DNA of 43,145 nt from Oribacterium sp. Its GTDB lineage: Bacteria > Bacillota > Clostridia > Lachnospirales > Lachnospiraceae. The DNA is taken from positions 1 to 43,145 of the forward strand of contig JAILDF010000172.1 of assembly GCA_024689585.1 (NCBI GenBank). Direction: 5' to 3'. The notes under the pieces are model-generated. The model ran no database searches. It saw only the letters and a program-made list of their open reading frames with translations, and was not told where the DNA came from. The translations under genes and the position numbers were made by a program. Below, in pieces: positions 1 to 5,936 of the stretch. Each line of letters starts with the position of its first letter. The stretch's first letter is position 1.

Positions 1-938
1 CAATATTCAGAGGAGATTCACGAAAGTTTCTCCTTATTATAGGACCATGTTCCGCGGATCATCCGGATCCTGTACTTGACTACTGTAACCGCCTTAAAGA
101 AATTGCGGAGCAGGTCAAAGACAGCATCATGATAGTGCCCCGTATATATACAAACAAACCCCGTACTACAGGTCAGGGCTACAAAGGCATGCTCCATCAG
201 CCGGATCCTGAAAAGGATGCCAATGTTTTGGGCGGCATCGCAGCCATCAGAAAGCTTCACATGGAAGTCCTTCAGCAGACCGGTATGTCAACCGCTGACG
301 AGATGCTCTATCCGGATAACCTCCGTTACTTAAGTGATATTATGAGCTATGTAGCGGTAGGTGCCCGCTCAGTTGAGAACCAGCAGCACAGACTTGTGGC
401 ATCAGGAATAGATGTTCCTACAGGAATGAAGAATCCGACATCCGGAGACTTCGGGGTAATGCTTAACTCCATTTATGCAGGACAGCATGCTCACGATTTC
501 ATCTTCCGTGAGTGGGAAGTTCAGTCAGACGGAAACCCCTATACACATGCCATTTTAAGAGGTGCCCAGTCAAAGCACGGTCAGATGATGCCGAACTATC
601 ATTATGAAGACCTTAAGCTCCTCTACAACCTATACACCAAGAAAGAGCTTGTATATCCCGCAGTAGTTGTGGACACTAACCATTGCAATTCAGCCAAGAA
701 GTACAAAGAGCAGCTTCGTATCGCTCAGGAAGTAATGCATTCCAGAAAGTATTCACCTGAGCTTGCAGGCTTTGTAAAGGGCCTCATGGTAGAGTCCTAC
801 ATCGAAGAAGGCAGTTGCAAGGTGGAAGACCACATTTACGGAAAGTCCATCACCGACGCCTGCATCGGCTGGGATGACACAAAACGTCTCATCTCAAACG
901 TCTACGACTACGTTCAAATGACAAAATTCGAGGACTGA
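1..938 (+). CDS. aroF: DAHP synthase, class I, 3' part (5' end outside window)
   Basis: 3-Deoxy-7-phosphoheptulonate synthase condenses phosphoenolpyruvate and erythrose-4-phosphate, the first step of the shikimate pathway to aromatic amino acids. The ORF track starts at 129, but the same frame is open to the window edge (first full codon at 3) and reads GPCSADHPDPVLDY, which matches the conserved GPCS segment of AroF/G/H enzymes. Further family segments are PRIYTNKPRTTGQGYKG, GARSVENQQHR, the lysine-containing GMKNPTSGD, and VVVDTNHCNSAKK with its metal-site His and Cys. It ends in the usual SITDACIGWDDT region. The gene is therefore truncated by the window, not broken. A class I enzyme is certain. 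Which of the AroF/G/H feedback types it is cannot be read from this part. A family A palindrome begins 12 nt after the stop, with no other terminator visible. Confidence 0.93.
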   Translation, partial: IFRGDSRKFLLIIGPCSADHPDPVLDYCNRLKEIAEQVKDSIMIVPRIYTNKPRTTGQGYKGMLHQPDPEKDANVLGGIAAIRKLHMEVLQQTGMSTADEMLYPDNLRYLSDIMSYVAVGARSVENQQHRLVASGIDVPTGMKNPTSGDFGVMLNSIYAGQHAHDFIFREWEVQSDGNPYTHAILRGAQSKHGQMMPNYHYEDLKLLYNLYTKKELVYPAVVVDTNHCNSAKKYKEQLRIAQEVMHSRKYSPELAGFVKGLMVESYIEEGSCKVEDHIYGKSITDACIGWDDTKRLISNVYDYVQMTKFED

Positions 939-949
939 TAAGACTAGGA

Positions 950-1173
950 CAGAGACGGCAGGCTTCCATTCAAAAACGTTGAGCAAGGCGCTGAAAAATC
1001 GAAATCGGACCCCTTAGAACCACTTGGCTCTATTTTCCTTAGCCCCCTCGCCAAGTCAGATTTTTCATAAAGAAAATATCTGACATTGGCGAGGGCCTAG
1101 TGGTTCTTAGGGGTCCGATTTCGGATTTTTCCGCCGAAGCGACCCGTTTTTGAATGGAAGCCTGCCGTCTCTG
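950..1173. repeat. Family A long palindromic repeat, copy 1 (224 bp)
   Basis: The outer arms (950-978 and 1145-1173) are 29 bp perfect inverted repeats beginning CAGAGACGGCAGGCTTCCAT. Inside are further near-perfect paired blocks (GAAAAATCGAAATCGGACC against its complement, then CCCTCGCCAA against TTGGCGAGGG), so the whole element folds into one long interrupted hairpin. The core CCTTAGCCCCCTCGCCAAG is shared with the copies at 8064 and 34831. It fills most of the 333 nt spacer between aroF and tyrS. No open reading frame lies inside. Confidence 0.9.
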
Positions 1174-1194
1174 GACGCATTGTATCGATTTTAT

Positions 1195-1222
1195 TTGCAT
1201 TTACGATTATGCTGGGTATAAT
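1195..1222 (+). promoter_or_regulatory. tyrS promoter
   Basis: TTGCAT (1195-1200), a 16 nt spacer and a perfect TATAAT (1217-1222), about 50 nt before the tyrS start. No T-box leader (no AGGGTGGNACCGCG-like sequence) is present, although many Firmicute tyrS genes have one. The upstream palindrome ends 21 nt before the -35. Confidence 0.65.
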
Positions 1223-1271
1223 AGGGTGATATGAGTGTGAAAACACATTAATTGCAAAGGAGAATGATTCG

Positions 1272-2492
1272 ATGGGAGTATACGAAGAATTAGTAGCCAG
1301 AGGCCTGATCGCTCAGGTAACAAATGAAGAAGAGATCAAGAATCTCGTTAATAACGGTAAGGCTACATTTTATATAGGCTTTGACCCGACTGCTGATTCT
1401 CTGCATGTCGGACACTTTATGGCACTGACACTTATGAAGCGTCTTCAGGAAGCCGGCAACAAGCCGATCGCTCTTGTAGGCGGAGGAACTGCCATGATCG
1501 GTGATCCTTCAGGACGTTCAGACATGCGTTCCATGATGACCATTGAGCAGATCGATCATAACTGCGAGTGCTTCAAGAAGCAGATGAGCCGCTTCATCGA
1601 GTTCGGTGAAGGAAAGGCTATGCTGGTAAACAATGCTGACTGGCTGAGAAACCTCAACTTCCTTGATTTCATGCGTGAGATCGGACCTTGCTTCTCAGTA
1701 AATGACATGCTTCGCGCAAGATGTTATGTAAACCGTATGGAGCAGGGACTTACCTTCCTTGAGTTCTCATACATGCTTATGCAGGGATATGATTTCTACA
1801 GACTCTTCAAGGATTACGGCTGTAACATGGAGTTCGGTGGCGATGACCAGTGGTCAAACATGCTTGCCGGAACAGAGCTCATCCGTAAGAAAGAAGCTAA
1901 AGATGCCCATGCCCTTACCATCACACTTCTTACAAACAAAGAAGGAAAGAAGATGGGTAAGACCGCAAGCGGCGCTGTATGGCTTGATCCTGAGAAGACT
2001 ACACCTTATGACTTCTACCAGTATTGGAGAAATGTTGACGACGCGGACGTTATCAAGTGCCTTAAGCTCCTTACCTTTGTTCCTCTTGAGGAGATTCAGG
2101 AGATGGAGAAGTGGGAAGGCGCAGAGCTTAATAAGGCCAAGGAGAGACTTGCATACTCACTTACAGAGCTTGTTCACGGAAAGGAAGAGGCTGATAAGGC
2201 CGATTCAGCTGCAAAGGCTATATTTGTAAGCGGAAGCGACAGTGAGAATATGCCTAAGTACACACTTAAGGCTGAGGATTACAGAGACGGCGCTGTAGAC
2301 ATTTGCGGAATTCTTACAGTTTCGGGACTTACAAAATCAAGATCCGAAGCACGTCAGAACGTACAGCAGGGCGGTGTTCAGGTTGCCGGAGAAAAGGTTT
2401 CCGACATAAAGGCAAGCTACACAGCAGACTTCTTCAAGGATGGTGTAGTAGTACAGCGAGGAAAGAAGAAATTTGTAAAGATTTTCTCCTAA
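1272..2492 (+). CDS. tyrS: Tyrosyl-tRNA synthetase
   Basis: Cytoplasmic class I aminoacyl-tRNA synthetase that charges tRNA-Tyr with tyrosine. At 406 aa it has the usual length of the bacterial TyrS type. Class I signatures are HVGH (residues 45-48, the HIGH motif) in FDPTADSLHVGH, and KMGKT (227-231, the KMSKS loop). The tyrosine-binding region includes GGDDQW (189-194). The C-terminal roughly 65 residues form an S4 RNA-binding domain (SGLTKSRSEARQNVQQGGV). The start is supported by AAAGGAG about 8 nt upstream. It is a single-gene unit with its own promoter and a downstream hairpin at 2601. Two ORF-track entries inside it (1759-2229 and 2303-2512) are frame shadows. Confidence 0.97.
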   Translation: MGVYEELVARGLIAQVTNEEEIKNLVNNGKATFYIGFDPTADSLHVGHFMALTLMKRLQEAGNKPIALVGGGTAMIGDPSGRSDMRSMMTIEQIDHNCECFKKQMSRFIEFGEGKAMLVNNADWLRNLNFLDFMREIGPCFSVNDMLRARCYVNRMEQGLTFLEFSYMLMQGYDFYRLFKDYGCNMEFGGDDQWSNMLAGTELIRKKEAKDAHALTITLLTNKEGKKMGKTASGAVWLDPEKTTPYDFYQYWRNVDDADVIKCLKLLTFVPLEEIQEMEKWEGAELNKAKERLAYSLTELVHGKEEADKADSAAKAIFVSGSDSENMPKYTLKAEDYRDGAVDICGILTVSGLTKSRSEARQNVQQGGVQVAGEKVSDIKASYTADFFKDGVVVQRGKKKFVKIFS

Positions 2493-2600
2493 GGGCTTTA
2501 AGATATAGTTAAAAATCAACGTATTCAAAGACTTTTCGGCTTTTTTTACGGCTGGTTTATTTAGAAAGAATTACTTCTTTAGTCTTAAATTTAGTTTACA

Positions 2601-2635
2601 GATGGGGCTTCGGTATTGTCGGGCTCCATCTTTTA
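2601..2635 (+). terminator. Rho-independent terminator after tyrS
   Basis: GATGGGGC pairs with GCTCCATC (one G-U pair) around a 14 nt loop and is followed by TTTTA. It lies 108 nt after the tyrS stop. Confidence 0.6.
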
Positions 2636-2728
2636 CTTTATAATGGATTTGTAGGTTGATTAAAATTTAACATGTTTATGCGGTTTTTAAGTATTTACAT
2701 GAAATCTTAGAAGGAGCTATATCAATCC

Positions 2729-3298
2729 ATGCTATTAAAAAACATACTCCGTGGAACTATCGCGGCCTCTGTTCTGGCAGCTGCATTTAGTTTTACGGCA
2801 TTGGCCTCCTCAAAGGAAGGTGTTGTGGATCCCATAAAGATAGTGGTCGACAGCGACTATATATTGTACAAGGTTAATGATCCTGTTACACGTATGACCA
2901 AGCAGGCTTATATTGTGTGTGACAATGCAGAATTTCATTTTGTTTCCGGTTCGTACAATGAAGCTGAAACGATATTCTATATCAACGAATTTATCTCAGG
3001 ACAGGATGCAGGTGTATCAAACAGAGTACTGAAGAAGAAAGTCAGGATGGGCGAACAGCTCACCATGCTTCCCGAAGATGTATTCGATGAGGATGTAAGC
3101 GACGGTTCGGCATACAGATTTACAGACCGCTGCTATGATGTAAGGGTTTATTACGGACCCGGCGACAATTACGATGATTTCTATTTCGGACTTGTGGATT
3201 CCAAGACATTTGAAAAGATGTCAGAGAGTATCGGAACCTCTGAAGAGAAGGAAGAAGTTACCGAAATCAGTTACACCCCAGGACCTGTAGCAGGCTAA
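2729..3298 (+). CDS. Small secreted protein of unknown function
   Basis: I do not recognise a family. The 189 aa protein begins with a clear Sec signal peptide: basic start MLLKNILRG, a hydrophobic stretch to about residue 25, then TALAS|SK as a likely signal peptidase I site. There is no lipobox. The mature part has alternating beta-like segments (DPIKIVVDSDYILYKV, KQAYIVCDNAEFHFV) and an acidic tail, with two cysteines (VCDN, RCYD) that could pair outside the cell. The start is set by AAGGAG at 2711-2716, 12 nt from the ATG. A strong terminator follows the stop. The next gene is also secreted, but has its own ribosome site and lies beyond that terminator. A cell-surface or extracellular role is inferred from the signal peptide only. 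Confidence 0.75.
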   Translation: MLLKNILRGTIAASVLAAAFSFTALASSKEGVVDPIKIVVDSDYILYKVNDPVTRMTKQAYIVCDNAEFHFVSGSYNEAETIFYINEFISGQDAGVSNRVLKKKVRMGEQLTMLPEDVFDEDVSDGSAYRFTDRCYDVRVYYGPGDNYDDFYFGLVDSKTFEKMSESIGTSEEKEEVTEISYTPGPVAG

Positions 3299-3333
3299 AG
3301 GAATTGCTTTAAAATTAAATAATGATCATAAAG

Positions 3334-3370
3334 AGGATACATACGGGTTCGCCTGTAGGTATCCTTTTTT
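3334..3370 (+). terminator. Rho-independent terminator
   Basis: AGGATAC pairs with GTATCCT around an inner TACGGG/CCTGTA stem, then TTTTTT. It ends the transcript of the small secreted protein gene. Confidence 0.85.
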
Positions 3371-3383
3371 GTCCCCGGTGGAT
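3371..3383. repeat. Family B palindrome remnant (one half-arm)
   Basis: GTCCCCGGTGGAT matches 13 of 13 bases of the right arm of the family B palindrome at 17041. It starts at the base after the preceding terminator's T-run. The left half is absent, so this is read as a decayed copy. Confidence 0.5.
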
Positions 3384-3503
3384 TCACAACAATTAATAAT
3401 CAAGATATTTTTATTTAATCAACTCTTTCATAAGAGTAAGAAAAAAGCTATAGGTTGGGATTTTTTGAAATGATATACTTTTCATACCTGGGAGGAAAAG
3501 TAA

Positions 3504-5312
3504 ATGACATTTAAATCATATAAATACAAATTGATGACATTGGCTGTAACAGGCACATTCGTTGCATTGTCACAGCTTACAGCCTTTGCGGAGGTTGTGG
3601 GTAAAGGAGTGGATCCTTCCCTTATTCAGGGGCCGGCGTCGGCAACAACACAGGAGGATTATTCCGGAACTGCTGCCAATGCTTCCATCAGCGTCGGAAA
3701 CGGTTATGGTTACAAAATCGACTACACTACAGCGGATTCCCTGAGAGCATCCACGGTGGTATCGGGACAGGCAACCATAACAAATGTAAGTTTGAATATC
3801 AATGACCCGACAAAAATAAACATTGCAGTTGATGCAAGTTCTCTTCTTGGTCAGGTTCAGGAATTAACTCTGTTTGACATTAAGCCTTACGAAACAGATC
3901 TTTTTACCAGAACAGACCCGCTGTTGGTCCAGCCCATAGGAAACGGAATATTTACAGTGACTGTGGACCTTTTCAAAGAAGATGGAAGCAACAGATTATA
4001 CGATGCTTTTGTTCTTGGGATTCCTACTGAAAACGGGTACTACGTAGTTTCCAACAGATGTTATATTTCAAATCCGGAGGCCATAGCTGCGGATCAGACA
4101 CCGGCTCAAAACCTCGGGAAAAAGGGTCTGATGGTTGACCCAAATATACTGGATGATGCCATTGATCAGAACATAAAGCATGCCTTCATTGCCGTAACCA
4201 CCAGCCAGCTTTTCGGAACCGGAATAAACTATTCCTTCGAAGGAAAAACCTATTCCTTTGATTCGGGACTCATCAATCAGCTGGATCAGGAGATAAACCG
4301 TCTCAGCTCAAGCGGCATAGCTGTGACAGCCGGTATCGTAAACGGATGGAATGCTTCATATCCTGAACTCTACAGACCGGGTACTGCAGTTCAGAGTTCG
4401 GCCGCAGCACTTTACTACGGTTTTAATGTTGAGACTGAGGAAGGCTTCCAGATGGTGAAAGCATTGGCCTCCTTCCTGGCAAACCGATACAACGGACATA
4501 ACAGTCACGGAAAGATTACCAACTGGGTTATAGGAAACGAGATCAACAACCAGTATTGGAATTATGTTGGTAACTACAGTGTCAATGACTATACCAGGAT
4601 ATTCCAGAGGTCCTTCAGAGTATTCTATAACGCTATCAAGTCGGTTTCCGCCAATGATAATGTCATGTTTTCACTGGACTTCTACTGGACGATTCCCGCA
4701 GAATCCGGATTTGTGGGTAAATATCCCGGAAAGGATGTACTTGACAGCTTTGCGGCTCTTGATAAACAGGAGGGAAGCTCCAACTGGGCACTGGCCATCC
4801 ATCCTTATCCATATCCCTTGATTGATCCGAACTTCTGGGATGATGAAAGCTCCGGAAAGGTTACTCAGGATCTCACCACACCTGTTGTCAGCTATCTGAA
4901 CCTTAGTGTACTTACAAACTATATGCATAACAGTTACATGCTTGATAACAGCGGAAACGTGCGTAACATCTTTATGACAGAGCAGGGCTTCAGTTCTGTA
5001 AGAAACCTGTCCCAGGATGCACAGACGGAACAGGCTGCGGCAGTTGCCTACGGACACTACATAGTGGAGAACAATCCTGACATAGATGCATATATGCTTT
5101 CTCGACAGCTGGATAATGCCGGAGAAACCGTGGATGGTCTGTATTTCGGCCTGTCCACCACAGGTGCAGACGGTTCTCTGGTTGCAAAGCCTGCAAGAGA
5201 GGTATTTAAGTACATCGATGATCCTGCAAAATCTTTACAGGTTTCCGATTTTGCCAAAAAAATCATCGGTATAACGGACTGGTCAGAAGTCATTCCGAAT
5301 TTCCATATTTAA
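3504..5312 (+). CDS. Secreted DUF5722-type protein, probable glycoside hydrolase
   Basis: 602 aa, exported. The signal peptide MTFKSYKYKL...LTAFA|EV ends near residue 29. Residues 60-190 look like a beta-sandwich domain (ITNVSLNINDPTKINIAVDASSL). From about 205 to 590 the sequence reads as a TIM-barrel hydrolase. WVIGNEINNQYW places an Asn-Glu pair at N345-E346, as in the acid/base position of clan GH-A. FMTEQGFSS places E493 where a clan GH-A nucleophile would sit, at the end of a late strand. IHPYPYPL and the long GIAVTAGIVNGW stretch fit sugar-binding loops. From memory this resembles DUF5722 proteins. Substrate is unknown. GGAGG at 3491-3495 sets the start. No cell-wall anchor (LPXTG, SLH) is seen at the C-terminus, so it is probably released or loosely attached. 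Confidence 0.8.
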   Translation: MTFKSYKYKLMTLAVTGTFVALSQLTAFAEVVGKGVDPSLIQGPASATTQEDYSGTAANASISVGNGYGYKIDYTTADSLRASTVVSGQATITNVSLNINDPTKINIAVDASSLLGQVQELTLFDIKPYETDLFTRTDPLLVQPIGNGIFTVTVDLFKEDGSNRLYDAFVLGIPTENGYYVVSNRCYISNPEAIAADQTPAQNLGKKGLMVDPNILDDAIDQNIKHAFIAVTTSQLFGTGINYSFEGKTYSFDSGLINQLDQEINRLSSSGIAVTAGIVNGWNASYPELYRPGTAVQSSAAALYYGFNVETEEGFQMVKALASFLANRYNGHNSHGKITNWVIGNEINNQYWNYVGNYSVNDYTRIFQRSFRVFYNAIKSVSANDNVMFSLDFYWTIPAESGFVGKYPGKDVLDSFAALDKQEGSSNWALAIHPYPYPLIDPNFWDDESSGKVTQDLTTPVVSYLNLSVLTNYMHNSYMLDNSGNVRNIFMTEQGFSSVRNLSQDAQTEQAAAVAYGHYIVENNPDIDAYMLSRQLDNAGETVDGLYFGLSTTGADGSLVAKPAREVFKYIDDPAKSLQVSDFAKKIIGITDWSEVIPNFHI

Positions 5313-5329
5313 AAAGATGTCTCATTCAG

Positions 5330-5362
5330 GGCAGGTCGGTTTCATCCCGGCCTGCCTTCTTT
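5330..5362 (+). terminator. Rho-independent terminator
   Basis: GGCAGGTCGG pairs with CCGGCCTGCC around a short loop, followed by TTCTTTAA. It lies 18 nt after the stop of the DUF5722-type gene. Confidence 0.8.
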
Positions 5363-5372
5363 AATTCGCAGG

Positions 5373-5406
5373 AAACCCATCGGGGACGGTTCTCGCCGGT
5401 GGGTTT
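5373..5406. repeat. Family B palindrome, hybrid or truncated copy
   Basis: The left half of family B (CGGGGACGGTTCTCGCCGG, 19 nt identical to the copy at 17041) is kept. The right half is replaced, and the ends are a new inverted pair AAACCCA/TGGGTTT. It sits 10 nt after a terminator, like the other family B copies. Confidence 0.6.
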
Positions 5407-5516
5407 GAATGAAACAGGAAGAGGGTAGTAAAAGTTAGTTATGATGTGTACAAGTTTCAAAACTAACCGAAAGATTTTTTTGTGAAAATTTGTAGAAATA
5501 TTGATAAAATATAGAC

Positions 5517-5546
5517 GTGACTAACGTTATAGTAAAAAACTATAAT
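5517..5546 (+). promoter_or_regulatory. Promoter with overlapping inverted repeat (candidate metal operator)
   Basis: GTGACT (5517-5522), an 18 nt spacer and a perfect TATAAT (5541-5546) precede the small membrane protein and ATPase pair. A perfect 7-5-7 inverted repeat, TTATAGT-AAAAA-ACTATAA (5527-5545), overlaps the -10 box, where a repressor would block polymerase. An alternative promoter is TTGTGA-N17-GATAAA at 5480-5508. Metal control is inferred from the ATPase downstream. No regulator gene lies next to it. Confidence 0.45.
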
Positions 5547-5633
5547 TGACTCATAAACAATGAAAGGCTTAGGTCAGGGCATCACATGCCTCATGATCCA
5601 TCCCCGAATATAAAACCGAAAGGAGAACATATT

Positions 5634-5936
5634 ATGTGGTTAACAGATTGTTTTTGTAAGGTCAATTGGAAGAAGGTTGGCATTTTCATGAGCGGATTTG
5701 CTTTCGGAACAGCAGGCCTCAAGATCCTTGCGTCAAAGGATGCAAAGAAGGCTTATGTTCAGGCAACGGCGGCTGCACTTCGTGCAAAGGAGTGCGTTCT
5801 TGACACAGCAGCCTGCATCCAGGAGAATGCTGAGGACGTTCTTGCCGCTGCAAAGGAAGAAAACGAAAAGAGAGCCGCAGAAGTTATAACAGACGAAGAT
5901 CTTGCAGAAGATACAGAGTCAGACGATGAGGAATGA
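5634..5936 (+). CDS. Small one-helix membrane protein coupled to metal ATPase (PacL-like)
   Basis: 100 aa from the ATG at 5634. The ORF-track start at 5586 has no ribosome site, while AAAGGAGAAC lies just before 5634. After a short Cys-containing start (MWLTDCFCKVNWKK) comes one membrane helix, VGIFMSGFAFGTAGLKIL. It is followed by KKAYVQATAAALRAKECVLDTA, an Ala/Glu-rich amphipathic helix, and a strongly acidic tail (EDLAEDTESDDEE). The layout and the YVQATAAALRAKE stretch resemble mycobacterial PacL (DUF1490) proteins, which are encoded just upstream of the CtpC ATPase, scaffold it in the membrane and bind zinc through a C-terminal motif. Here the His/Asp tail is replaced by Asp/Glu. Its stop overlaps the ATPase start (ATGA), so the two are translationally coupled. 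A DUF6110-type name is possible. PacL-like function is inference. Confidence 0.7.
   Translation: MWLTDCFCKVNWKKVGIFMSGFAFGTAGLKILASKDAKKAYVQATAAALRAKECVLDTAACIQENAEDVLAAAKEENEKRAAEVITDEDLAEDTESDDEE

Noticed and set aside
939-1271. T-box leader for tyrS
   Set aside because: No T-box consensus or specifier stem was found. The structured region is the family A repeat, shared with non-synthetase genes.
1759-2229. 156 aa plus-strand ORF inside tyrS
   Set aside because: It overlaps a certain tyrS gene in another frame, is rich in Arg, Ser and Leu without domain features, and has no ribosome site.
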